Positions 34,582-41,793 of a stretch of DNA of 41,793 nt are shown piece after piece. Each line of letters begins with the position of its first letter. Position 1 is the first letter of the stretch. Source of the DNA: Lutibacter sp. (GTDB taxonomy: Bacteria; Bacteroidota; Bacteroidia; Flavobacteriales; Flavobacteriaceae); NCBI RefSeq assembly GCF_013139515.1, contig NZ_WTAR01000118.1, positions 1 through 41,793 of the forward strand, written 5' to 3'. The notes beneath the pieces were generated by a model. It made no database searches and was not told where the DNA came from. It saw only the letters and a program-made list of their open reading frames with translations. A program made the position numbers and the translations under genes.

Positions 34582-35766
34582 CTAAAACTTATAATTTAAA
34601 CCTGTATAAACTCCTAAATAATACGGTTGAATACTTCCCGAATTTTTAGAAAAGGTGTTTGTTTGAATTTTGAACATTGGTGATACATTAATGTATAAAT
34701 TTTTACGAATAGAATAATCTACGTCTAGCCCAATGTTACCGCTAAAATTAATAGATCTTAAATTGTTTGAAGAACCTAAACTTTGAGAAAAATTATTGGT
34801 TTCAACAAAAACTTCATCTTTATTTAAAAGCAATGTACTAAATCCACCAACTAAATTTACACCCAATTTACCATTAGCAACATTGTATTTTATTTCAACA
34901 GGAATTTCTACATAACCAAAAACCTGATTTAAACTTCCTGAATTTTCATTTTCTTTGGTTGATATAGTTTCGTTTTTAGATAAAATAGGATCACTAGATA
35001 AATTTGAAAAACCAAGAACAGAAACGCCAGGTGTTACATAAATATCATTAGTAGTATATCCTAAATTAATAAGGTTTACACCTGATTGTACACTAAACTT
35101 ATTATTTAGTTTATATGCAATTTTTACACCGTATGAGTATGATGAGTTTCCAGAAGTTGGGTTACTTTTAAATTGAGAATCTACTCCTGATCCATCACCA
35201 AAAGAATTCACATAGATTGGAGCAAAAACTGTAGCTACAGTTAGTTTTCCGTTTAAAAATTCTTTATTTGATATTTTAGTGTTTTTAGTGTTTTTTTGTG
35301 GCACATTAACAATGCTAGCTATTGAATAGCTATTCAATTCTTTTTTAGTTTCTAGTGTTTCTTCATTTGAATTTTCGCTAGTTTTTTCAGTAGTATCAGT
35401 CAATTTGGCTATATTCGTATCGCTATTTATTTCAATAGGTTTTTTTGTTGAAATTTTAATTTTAGTCTCTTTGGTTGAAGTTATAGCGCTATCTTTTTTA
35501 TCCGAAGTTTCTAATGATTTATTATTTACCGGTAGTATATTTTTGGATAAGTTATTTGATGGAAGTAAATAAATAGTACCAACAGTAAATAGTAAAGCAA
35601 ATAATGCGGCAATACTTGAAATTTTAACCCATAAAGGCGTAAAACGTTTTTTGGAAGGTTTCTCTAATTTTTTTTCAATAGCATTCCATGCTTTATTTGG
35701 TGGGGAAACCTCAAAGTCTTTTAAATTCTCTTGGAATAATCTATCAATGTTTTTTAAATCTCTCAC
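34582..35766 (-). CDS. Single-TM protein with periplasmic beta-barrel-like domain, partner of ECF sigma factor
   Basis: Not a named family that I can give. The order is a short cytoplasmic N-terminus (about 1-45, with FEVSPPNKAWNAIEKKLEK), one membrane helix (about 48-68), a Ser/Thr/Lys/Glu-rich linker (about 75-150) and a C-terminal part (about 165-394) with alternating strands like an outer-membrane-beta-barrel (PorT-type) domain. It follows the sigma factor gene by 15 bp. The N-terminal half has the layout of an anti-sigma factor, which suggests it may hold the sigma factor at the membrane; I see no zinc-binding (ZAS) motif. The two-membrane architecture is unusual. Confidence 0.7.
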   Translation of the reverse strand: MRDLKNIDRLFQENLKDFEVSPPNKAWNAIEKKLEKPSKKRFTPLWVKISSIAALFALLFTVGTIYLLPSNNLSKNILPVNNKSLETSDKKDSAITSTKETKIKISTKKPIEINSDTNIAKLTDTTEKTSENSNEETLETKKELNSYSIASIVNVPQKNTKNTKISNKEFLNGKLTVATVFAPIYVNSFGDGSGVDSQFKSNPTSGNSSYSYGVKIAYKLNNKFSVQSGVNLINLGYTTNDIYVTPGVSVLGFSNLSSDPILSKNETISTKENENSGSLNQVFGYVEIPVEIKYNVANGKLGVNLVGGFSTLLLNKDEVFVETNNFSQSLGSSNNLRSINFSGNIGLDVDYSIRKNLYINVSPMFKIQTNTFSKNSGSIQPYYLGVYTGLNYKF

Positions 35767-35781
35767 TACTATCTTTTAATC

Positions 35782-36318
35782 TTAAATAGACTGTTGACTT
35801 TCTTGATGTAATTCTATTTTTTGTTTTAAAATGGCTCTTGCTCTGGCTAAATTTGATTTTGATGTGCCTTCTGCAATTTGCAACATTTTTGAAACTTCTT
35901 TATGTGAAAATCCATCAAGAACATATAGGTTAAAAACCATCCTGTATCTATCAGGTAATTCCTGTATCAGATTTAATAAAAAATCTAAAGAAACTTCATC
36001 ATCATCTATGTCAACAATCACTTCATCTGGTATCTCCTCAGTAACTAAGTTTAACACATTCTTTTGTCTGTATTTCAAAAGAATTGTGTTCACCATAACA
36101 CGCTTTAACCAACCTTCAAAAGAACCTTTAAATTTAAACTGCCCAATTTTATTAAAAATGGTAATAAAACCATCTTGAAAATTATCCTGAGCCTCTTGTT
36201 TATTTTTAGAGTACTTTAAGCATATAGAAAATAACTTACCAGAAAAAAGTTGGTAAATTTCTCCTTGTGCTTTTCGGTCATTCTTAGCACATTGTTTTAC
36301 GAGCTCGTTTAAACTCAA
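35782..36318 (-). CDS. ECF-type RNA polymerase sigma factor
   Basis: Sigma-70 family group 4 regulator of 178 residues. Region 2 (about 20-90) has KLFSICLKYSKNKQEAQDNFQDGF and GSFEGWLKRVMVNT. Region 4 (about 115-170) has LPDRYRMVFNLYVLDGFSHK and EVSKMLQIAEGTSKSNLARA, the helix-turn-helix that reads the -35 element. I chose the TTG at 36318 (MSLNELVKQCAKNDRKAQ), because close relatives start this way; a TTG at 36324 is two codons longer and no ATG is available before region 2. The downstream membrane protein is probably its regulator. Confidence 0.93.
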   Translation of the reverse strand: MSLNELVKQCAKNDRKAQGEIYQLFSGKLFSICLKYSKNKQEAQDNFQDGFITIFNKIGQFKFKGSFEGWLKRVMVNTILLKYRQKNVLNLVTEEIPDEVIVDIDDDEVSLDFLLNLIQELPDRYRMVFNLYVLDGFSHKEVSKMLQIAEGTSKSNLARARAILKQKIELHQESQQSI

Positions 36319-36380
36319 AAGCAACTGTTTTAATTAATAATTAGATACCTATAAAGATAATAGGTTGCGTAAATTTACAT

Positions 36381-36388
36381 TACTTTTG
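36381..36388 (+). promoter_or_regulatory. -7 promoter box of the LuxE-like gene
   Basis: TACTTTTG matches TAnnTTTG exactly, 18 bp before the ATG, in the divergent gap to the sigma factor gene. Confidence 0.45.
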
Positions 36389-36406
36389 TGATGTTTCCCA
36401 AAATTT

Positions 36407-37384
36407 ATGACAAGAAATAGCATTTTTAACATTCGTAATCTCAACGATTTCAATAAAATAGCGCTTGAAATATTTCAATTTCAAGCTGAAAATTGTGCTG
36501 TTTATAAAGACTTTATAAACCTTCTAAATATTAATATTTCTGAAATTAAAAGTATTGATGAAATTCCTTTTTTGCCAATTCAATTTTTTAAATCACACAA
36601 AATTTTAGCAACTACAAACACTATTCAAAAAACTTTTTTAAGTAGCGGAACTACTGGAAACACTCAAAGTAAGCATCATATCACAGATGTTTCTATATAT
36701 GAAAATAGTTTCACAAAAGGATTTGAAAACTTATACGGCGCTATAGAAGATTATACGGTATTAGCTTTGTTGCCTTCATATTTAGAACGTGATGGATCTT
36801 CATTAATTTATATGACAAATCATTTTATTGAAAAATCTAAAAGTTCTAAAAGCGGGTTTTATTTAAATAATTTAGATGAACTATGTGAAATTTTAATTGA
36901 ATTAGATGAAAAAAACGGAAAAGTACTGTTAATTGGAGTTTCATTTGCCCTATTAGACCTAGTTGAAAAGCATAATTTTAAGTTGAAAAACACTATAATT
37001 ATGGAAACTGGCGGAATGAAAGGCAGAAGAAAAGAACTAATTAGAAAAGAATTACACCACGTTTTAAAAGAAGGTTTTGGAGTTGACACAATTCATTCTG
37101 AATATGGAATGACAGAATTATTAAGTCAGGCATATTCTAAAGGAAATGGAATTTTTGAATGTCCACCTTGGATGAAAATTTTAACTCGTGATACGGAAGA
37201 TGCATTGTCTATTTTACCTGAAGGAAAATCAGGGGGAATTAATGTAATTGATTTGGCAAATATAAATTCTTGCTCATTTATTGCCACACAAGATTTAGGT
37301 AAAACATATGATAATGGAACCTTTGAAGTGTTAGGTCGCTTTGATGATTCTGATATTAGAGGTTGTAATTTAATGGTGTTGTAA
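36407..37384 (+). CDS. LuxE-like acyl-protein synthetase / acyl-adenylating enzyme
   Basis: A 325-residue member of the LuxE/PaaK-like adenylate-forming superfamily, predicted to activate a carboxylic acid with ATP. The phosphate-loop motif LSSGTTGNTQSKH (about 78-90) and the later HSEYGMTELLSQ (about 229-240) are the A3- and A5-type motifs. A C-terminal ATQDLG and a GRFDDSDIRGCNLM ending stand in for A7-A8. No luxC or luxD partner is near, so a light-emission role is not expected; fatty acid or surface-lipid chemistry is more likely. The gene stands alone between a divergent promoter and a terminator. Confidence 0.82.
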   Translation: MTRNSIFNIRNLNDFNKIALEIFQFQAENCAVYKDFINLLNINISEIKSIDEIPFLPIQFFKSHKILATTNTIQKTFLSSGTTGNTQSKHHITDVSIYENSFTKGFENLYGAIEDYTVLALLPSYLERDGSSLIYMTNHFIEKSKSSKSGFYLNNLDELCEILIELDEKNGKVLLIGVSFALLDLVEKHNFKLKNTIIMETGGMKGRRKELIRKELHHVLKEGFGVDTIHSEYGMTELLSQAYSKGNGIFECPPWMKILTRDTEDALSILPEGKSGGINVIDLANINSCSFIATQDLGKTYDNGTFEVLGRFDDSDIRGCNLMVL

Positions 37385-37412
37385 AAAAAGACAATAAGTT
37401 CAGCATGATAAT

Positions 37413-37441
37413 AAAAAGACTGCAAATTTGCAGTCTTTTTT
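37413..37441. terminator. Bidirectional terminator between the LuxE-like gene and tyrS
   Basis: Palindrome aaaaagactgcaaa / tttgcagtcttttt (A run on the left, T run on the right) between two converging genes; it can serve both. Confidence 0.88.
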
Positions 37442-37461
37442 AGATATATATCTTGGTTATA

Positions 37462-38751
37462 TTAGATAACTTTCAATAAAAAATAACTCTTTTTTCCACG
37501 TTGTAATAACACAAATTTATCAGCAATTAAATCAGAAGTTGTAATTACACAATCATCTTTTACCTTTTCTTTATTTACTGAAATTGAATTTTCTTTTAAA
37601 GCTCTACGTACTTCTCCGTTTGAATTTAAAAAACTGTTATCAGCAAAAGCAGGAACAATTTCTAATCCATTTTCAATAACAGAACGTTCAATTTCTGCTT
37701 GTGGTACGCCATCAAAAACATCTAAAAAAGTTTGTTCATCTAGTGTTTTTAAATCATCCGCAGTTGATTTTCCAAAGAGAATATTTGAAGCTTTTATAGC
37801 ATTATTGTACGCTTCTTTTCCATGAGTCATTACTGTAACTTCTTCTCCAATTTTCTTCTGAAGAACCCTAACATGTGGCGCTTCTTTATGTTCAGCAATT
37901 AATTGCTCAATAGTTTCTTTATCTAAAAAAGTAAATATTTTAATGTACTTTTCTGCATCTTCATCAGAAGAATTTAACCAATATTGATAAAATTTATAAG
38001 GTGAAGTTCTGTTAGCATCTAACCAAACATTTCCACCAGCAGTTTTACCAAATTTAGTACCATCAGCTTTTGTAATTAGTTTACAAGTTAGTGCGTATGC
38101 TTTTCCTTGGGCTTTTCTTCTAATTAATTCAGTTCCTGTGGTGATATTCCCCCACTGATCTGAACCTCCCATTTGAAGTTTGCAATTATTTTCTTTATAT
38201 AAATGGTAAAAATCGTACCCTTGAAATAATTGATACGTAAACTCTGTAAAACTCATTCCAGTTTTAGATTCTGAATCAATTCTTTTTTTAACGGAATCTT
38301 TTGCCATCATGTAATTTACGGTAATATGTTTACCAACATCGCGTACAAATTCAATTAGAGAAATTCCTTTCATCCAATCGTAATTATTTACCAATTGAGC
38401 AGCGTTTTCAGAAGTACTATTATCAAAATCTAAAAATCGTGCTAATTGTCCTTTAACACCAGCAATGTTTTTGTTCAATGTTTCTTCATCTAATAAATTA
38501 CGTTCGTCTGATTTTCCTGAAGGATCACCAACCATTCCAGTAGCTCCACCAACCAATGCAACAGGATTATGACCTGCTTTTTGAAAATGCATGAGTATAA
38601 TAATAGGTACCAAACTTCCAATATGTAAAGAATCGGCAGTTGGATCAAATCCAATATAACCCGTAGTTTTATTTTTTAATAAATATTCTTCAGTTTCCGG
38701 CATCATATCGTGTAACATGCCTCTCCAACGTAGTTCTTCAACAAAATTCAT
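37462..38751 (-). CDS. tyrS: Tyrosyl-tRNA synthetase
   Basis: Class I synthetase charging tRNA-Tyr. From the ATG at 38751 ([15 protein letters not shown], 429 residues) the HIGH motif HIGS is at 43-46 and the KMSKS equivalent KFGKT is at 233-237, with an S4 RNA-binding domain at the C-terminus (about 365-429). A TTG at 38775 would add eight residues (MLKLKILK) that are not seen in the family, so the ATG is preferred. No T-box or other leader is apparent in the ~120-bp gap to the divergent epimerase. Confidence 0.96.
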   Translation of the reverse strand: MNFVEELRWRGMLHDMMPETEEYLLKNKTTGYIGFDPTADSLHIGSLVPIIILMHFQKAGHNPVALVGGATGMVGDPSGKSDERNLLDEETLNKNIAGVKGQLARFLDFDNSTSENAAQLVNNYDWMKGISLIEFVRDVGKHITVNYMMAKDSVKKRIDSESKTGMSFTEFTYQLFQGYDFYHLYKENNCKLQMGGSDQWGNITTGTELIRRKAQGKAYALTCKLITKADGTKFGKTAGGNVWLDANRTSPYKFYQYWLNSSDEDAEKYIKIFTFLDKETIEQLIAEHKEAPHVRVLQKKIGEEVTVMTHGKEAYNNAIKASNILFGKSTADDLKTLDEQTFLDVFDGVPQAEIERSVIENGLEIVPAFADNSFLNSNGEVRRALKENSISVNKEKVKDDCVITTSDLIADKFVLLQRGKKSYFLLKVI

Positions 38752-38859
38752 TTTCAAAATTTTTAATTTCAGCAAAGATAAAATTTTAGTTGTTAGTTAC
38801 TGCTTTTGCTTTGTAGTTTTTTAAATCACACACTTTGTAAAATACCCAAACATTTTTTA

Positions 38860-38867
38860 TACTTTCG
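38860..38867 (+). promoter_or_regulatory. -7-like promoter box of the epimerase gene
   Basis: TACTTTCG matches TAnnTTTG at five of six fixed positions and ends 4 bp before the ATG at 38872; a TTTG lies 22 bp upstream (38834-38837). A message starting here would have almost no leader. Confidence 0.4.
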
Positions 38868-38871
38868 TTTT

Positions 38872-39876
38872 ATGATTTTAGTTACCGGAGGAACAGGTTT
38901 AGTAGGTGCACATTTATTGTATCATCTTTTATTAGAAAATGATAGTGTGAAAGCTATTCATAGAAAAAACAGCGATTTACAAGCTGTAAAAAATGTTTTT
39001 AGCTATTATTCTAGTGATTTTGAAGTTGTTTTTAAAAGAATTGAATGGATTGAAACTGATATAACGGATGTATATTTGTTAGAAAAATCTTTTGAAAATG
39101 TTACGGAAGTGTATCATTCTGCAGCATTGGTTTCTTTTAACCCGAAGGACTATAAGGAAATGCGAAAAATTAATATTGAAGGAACTTCAAACATTGTAAA
39201 TTTTTGTATAGATAAAAAGGTGAAAAAATTGTGTTTTGTAAGTTCAATTGCCACAATTGACAAAGCAATAGGTGCTAAAATAATTGATGAAACTTGTGAG
39301 CGTAATGCCGAAAATAATAATTATGGGTATGCCATTACAAAATATGGCGCTGAAATGGAAGTTTGGCGCGCATCACAAGAAGGTGTTGAAGTTATAATTG
39401 TTAACCCCGGTGTAATTTTAGGTGCTGGTTTTTGGAATAATGGAGGCCCTGGAGAACTGTTTACTAAAATACACAATGGTTTGAAATTTTATTCTGAAGG
39501 GATTACAGCTTTTGTATCTGTAGGTGATGTGGTAAAAACAATGCTGCTGTTAATGAAAAGCACTATAAAAAACGAACGATATATTTTGGTTTCAGAAAAT
39601 GTAAGTTTTAAAGAAGTGTTTTTTCAAATAGCAGATGGTTTTAGCAAAAAACGACCTTCAATTAGAGTTACAAAATTTATGAGTTCAGTTGGCTGGAGGC
39701 TTGAAAAAATAAAATCGATTTTAACAGGGAAACCACCGCTGTTAACAAAACAATCTTCACAATCTATTCATAACAAGCATTACTATTCTTCAAAAAAAAT
39801 CAAGATGGCACTTAATTTTGAATTTGAATCAATTTCAAAAACTATAAAAAGGGTGTGTAAATTATATGATAACTAG
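38872..39876 (+). CDS. NAD-dependent epimerase/dehydratase family protein
   Basis: Extended short-chain dehydrogenase of 335 residues. The start MILVTGGTGLVGAHLLYHLL carries the Rossmann TGGTGxxG motif; the active-site Tyr-Lys is in YGYAITKYGAE, and FVSSIATID precedes it. I chose the ATG at 38872 because this is where the Rossmann fold begins; the longer frame opens with a TTG and a segment lacking any domain signal. The substrate is unknown: sugar nucleotide, steroid-like or flavonoid-type reductases share these motifs. Its stop codon abuts the DUF4296 stop on the other strand with no gap. Confidence 0.85.
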   Translation: MILVTGGTGLVGAHLLYHLLLENDSVKAIHRKNSDLQAVKNVFSYYSSDFEVVFKRIEWIETDITDVYLLEKSFENVTEVYHSAALVSFNPKDYKEMRKINIEGTSNIVNFCIDKKVKKLCFVSSIATIDKAIGAKIIDETCERNAENNNYGYAITKYGAEMEVWRASQEGVEVIIVNPGVILGAGFWNNGGPGELFTKIHNGLKFYSEGITAFVSVGDVVKTMLLLMKSTIKNERYILVSENVSFKEVFFQIADGFSKKRPSIRVTKFMSSVGWRLEKIKSILTGKPPLLTKQSSQSIHNKHYYSSKKIKMALNFEFESISKTIKRVCKLYDN

Positions 39877-40305
39877 TTACTTAATAATAGGTTTCCCTTT
39901 AGGAATTTTATTACGAGTAAGCCTTATTGAATCACGTCTTACACGGTCTAACGAATCTGCAATTTTAATTTCAGCATCAAAGATGCTTTTTAATGCTTTT
40001 AAACGGGCATCAACTTTTCCAAGAATATCATCGTAATCATCAATTCTTGAAGTGTAATAATAATTACTTTCTTTAAATCGAGTGGTATCAATTTGGTGTT
40101 TTTCAAAAACTAGAGGAAAATAATTTACATTTCTTTGAAGGTGAAGGTTTTTAATGTTATCCCCACCATCGGCTAAAAAAATATCGGTTAATAAATCAAC
40201 CATTTGATCTTTAGGAATTAAATTTTTAGGTTTTTTTATAATGGTATTACTAGTGCAGGCTCCTAAAAAAACACTTAAAATAAGTATGCTAAAAAATTTA
40301 TTCAT
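39877..40305 (-). CDS. DUF4296 lipoprotein
   Basis: A short lipoprotein (142 residues) of the flavobacterial DUF4296 family, whose function is unknown. The ATG at 40305 gives MNKFFSILILSVFLGACTSN, a signal peptide with lipobox LGAC (Cys17). The conserved core IPKDQMVDLLTDIFLADG and YYYTSRIDDYDDILGKVDAR is visible. A start further upstream would put 18 extra residues before the signal peptide, which is unlikely. The start overlaps the dihydroorotase stop (ATGAATAA), so translation is probably coupled. The C-terminus is basic and rich in Arg/Lys. Confidence 0.88.
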   Translation of the reverse strand: MNKFFSILILSVFLGACTSNTIIKKPKNLIPKDQMVDLLTDIFLADGGDNIKNLHLQRNVNYFPLVFEKHQIDTTRFKESNYYYTSRIDDYDDILGKVDARLKALKSIFDAEIKIADSLDRVRRDSIRLTRNKIPKGKPIIK

Positions 40306-41647
40306 TTGTTCTGTTAAATAGTAATCGTTTTCCTTTGATTGTGTTATGAAATATACCATTTTGATATGCTAAATGGCCATTTACAAAAGTATGGGTAATT
40401 TTTGAATAAAATGTAGTGCCTTCAAATGGAGACCAACCACATTTGTATAAAATATTATCTTTAGTAACTGTCCAAGGAGAAGAAACATCAATCAATACCA
40501 AATCTGCATAATAGCCTTTTTTAATAAAACCACGTTTTTTAATTTTGAAGATTTTAGCCGGATTATGACACATTTTTTCAATGATTTTTTCAATTGAAAT
40601 TTTCCCTTGTCTGTGTGCTTGTAACAGTGCAGGTAACGCATGTTGAACTAATGGGCCTCCACTTGGAGCTTTGGTATAAACTTGTTCTTTTTCTTCTTTT
40701 GTATGTGGCGCATGGTCGCTTGCAATTACATCAATTTTATCTTCAAGTAAGGCTTTCCAAAGGCCTTCTTTATCCTTTTTAGTTTTTACTGCCGGATTCC
40801 ACTTAATAAATGTTCCTTTGGTTTTATAATCACGTTCATCAAACCATAAATGATGTACACATACTTCAGCAGTAATTTGCTTTTTTTCTATTGGAATTTT
40901 ATTGGTAAAAAGGGCTGTTTCTTTTGCTGTCGACAGATGAAATACATGTAAGCGAGCACCAGTTTTCTTAGCTAATTCAATAGCTTTTGATGATGATAAA
41001 TAACATGCTTCTTCACTTCTAATTTTCGGATGTAATTCAATAGGGATATCATCACCATATTCTTTTAAATAGGTGTTTAAATTCTTTTTCACAGTAGCTT
41101 CATCTTCACAATGTACCGCAATTAACATGTTGGTTGAAGAAAATATTTTTTCTAGAGTTTTTTCATCATCTACAAGCATATCTCCAGTTGACGAACCTAA
41201 AAACAATTTTATTCCTGCAACATTAGTTGGGTCTGTTTTTAATAATTCATCTAAATTATCATTGGTGCCACCAAACATAAAAGAATAGTTGGCATAAGAA
41301 CTATTGGCAGCGATTTTAAATTTTTTCTCTAATAATTTTTGTGTTGTTGCTTGCGGAACTGTATTTGGCATTTCAATAAATGAAGTAATACCACCAGCAA
41401 TGGCAGCTTTACTTTCACTTTTAATAGTTGCTTTGTGCGTTAATCCAGGCTCTCTAAAATGAACCTGATCATCTATCGCTCCTGGAATTAAGTATTTTCC
41501 TTCTGCATCAATTATTGTTGTATCGGCAGATTTTGAACTTATTGAAGCATCTATATCAACAATATATTCTCCATCAATTAATACATCCCCCTCAATTATC
41601 ACACCTTCATTAACAATTTGGGCGTTTTTAATAAGTGTTAAGCTCAT
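40298..41647 (-). CDS. pyrC: Dihydroorotase (class I type)
   Basis: Closes N-carbamoyl-aspartate to dihydroorotate in pyrimidine synthesis; binuclear zinc amidohydrolase of 449 residues. Metal-site elements: H63 in DDQVHFREPG, the carbamylated-Lys position K147 in GIKLFLGSSTG, H179 in AVHCEDE, H237 in HVFHLSTAKE and D311 in ASDHAPH. The first His of the usual HxH is Gln61 here; I believe this is a feature of the Bacteroidota group, but it makes activity or metal content worth checking. It lies 14 bp after a mannosyltransferase-type gene and overlaps the DUF4296 gene by 8 bp. Confidence 0.9.
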   Translation of the reverse strand: MSLTLIKNAQIVNEGVIIEGDVLIDGEYIVDIDASISSKSADTTIIDAEGKYLIPGAIDDQVHFREPGLTHKATIKSESKAAIAGGITSFIEMPNTVPQATTQKLLEKKFKIAANSSYANYSFMFGGTNDNLDELLKTDPTNVAGIKLFLGSSTGDMLVDDEKTLEKIFSSTNMLIAVHCEDEATVKKNLNTYLKEYGDDIPIELHPKIRSEEACYLSSSKAIELAKKTGARLHVFHLSTAKETALFTNKIPIEKKQITAEVCVHHLWFDERDYKTKGTFIKWNPAVKTKKDKEGLWKALLEDKIDVIASDHAPHTKEEKEQVYTKAPSGGPLVQHALPALLQAHRQGKISIEKIIEKMCHNPAKIFKIKKRGFIKKGYYADLVLIDVSSPWTVTKDNILYKCGWSPFEGTTFYSKITHTFVNGHLAYQNGIFHNTIKGKRLLFNRTNE

Positions 41648-41661
41648 AATTTTCTTTTTCT

Positions 41662-41793
41662 TTATTTAGGCAATCCTTGCAATTTCATTTTAATAACTCC
41701 AAAAACGGCTTCTGAAATTATAGAACCACTCATTTTTGAAGTTCCTTTTGTGCGGTCGGTAAAAATTACCGAAACTTCTTTGTGTTTAAATTT
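41662..41793 (-). CDS. Polyprenol monophosphomannose synthase-type glycosyltransferase, C-terminal fragment
   Basis: Only the last 43 residues are inside the window (gene continues past 41793). They read EVSVIFTDRTKGTSKMSGS, then a helix ending KLQGLPK and the stop, the characteristic C-terminus of GT2 dolichyl/polyprenol-phosphate mannosyltransferases (FxDRxxGxSKMS). It is probably the first visible gene of the operon with pyrC and DUF4296, 14 bp upstream of pyrC. Confidence 0.85.
   Translation of the reverse strand, partial: KFKHKEVSVIFTDRTKGTSKMSGSIISEAVFGVIKMKLQGLPK

Noticed and set aside
35831-36178. 115-codon plus-strand ORF
   Set aside because: Antisense shadow of the ECF sigma factor gene.
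37126-37425. 99-codon minus-strand ORF
   Set aside because: Antisense to the LuxE-like gene and starts inside the terminator between genes.
1-41793. CRISPR arrays, insertion sequences, phage or defence genes
   Set aside because: Searched by eye on both strands; no regularly spaced repeats, transposase, integrase or nuclease-defence cassette was seen.

Overview
The window is chromosomal DNA of a member of the Flavobacteriaceae (Bacteroidota). The evidence is low G+C with A/T-rich codon use, promoters of the TAnnTTTG (-7) type without Shine-Dalgarno sequences, a type IX secretion component (PorZ-like), SusC-type TonB-dependent receptors, DUF4296, DUF5689 and DUF6909 proteins, and a LytTR/LytS two-component pair. 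I saw no tRNA, rRNA, CRISPR array, insertion sequence or prophage. Most of the window is ordinary core genome.

Layout. 195-5826 (minus): rnpA and an S41 protease overlap, followed by DUF6909, a PglC-like sugar transferase and purD, ending at a strong terminator. 5917-7095 (plus): a glutaryl-CoA dehydrogenase-like enzyme meets the next block stop codon to stop codon. 7096-12578 (minus): porZ-like, recO and a haemoglobin-type TonB receptor in one tight operon. 12579-13375: a gene-poor stretch with two terminators, a candidate small RNA, a 76-codon gene and two pairs of 21-bp-period direct repeats. 13376-15445 (minus): a LytTR response regulator and its 7TM histidine kinase. 15523-23437 (minus): an alpha-2-macroglobulin lipoprotein and penicillin-binding protein 1C. 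23625-25065 (minus): plsC and a hemolysin III/PAQR protein. 25234-26202 (plus): trpS. 26276-32834: a lipoprotein with two DUF5689 repeats and a lamin tail, a TonB receptor, a STAS-like protein and a secreted endonuclease/phosphatase; this may be a locus for using extracellular DNA or phosphate esters. 32900-34453 (minus): an ALDH7-like dehydrogenase. 34582-36318 (minus): an ECF sigma factor with a membrane-anchored beta-barrel partner. 36407-37384 (plus): a LuxE-like enzyme. 37462-38751 (minus): tyrS. 38872-39876 (plus): an NAD-dependent epimerase. 39877-41793 (minus): a polyprenol-phosphate mannosyltransferase (partial), a dihydroorotase and a DUF4296 lipoprotein.

The most interesting structure is at 12646-15445. 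Downstream of the LytTR/LytS genes are two leftward transcription units, a 76-codon gene and a candidate ~120-nt RNA with its own terminator. Each has upstream the same direct repeat, ACCATTTA-N13-ACCATTTA read on the minus strand, and in both cases exactly 54 bp separate the repeat from a TAnnTTTG-like box. The 21-bp period and the ACC...A core resemble sites of LytTR regulators such as BtsR. I infer a small self-contained regulon: sensor, regulator, small protein and small RNA. The second candidate is the DUF6909 protein, whose C-terminal part carries nucleoside phosphorylase/AMP nucleosidase-like motifs and is encoded in the same direction as purD.
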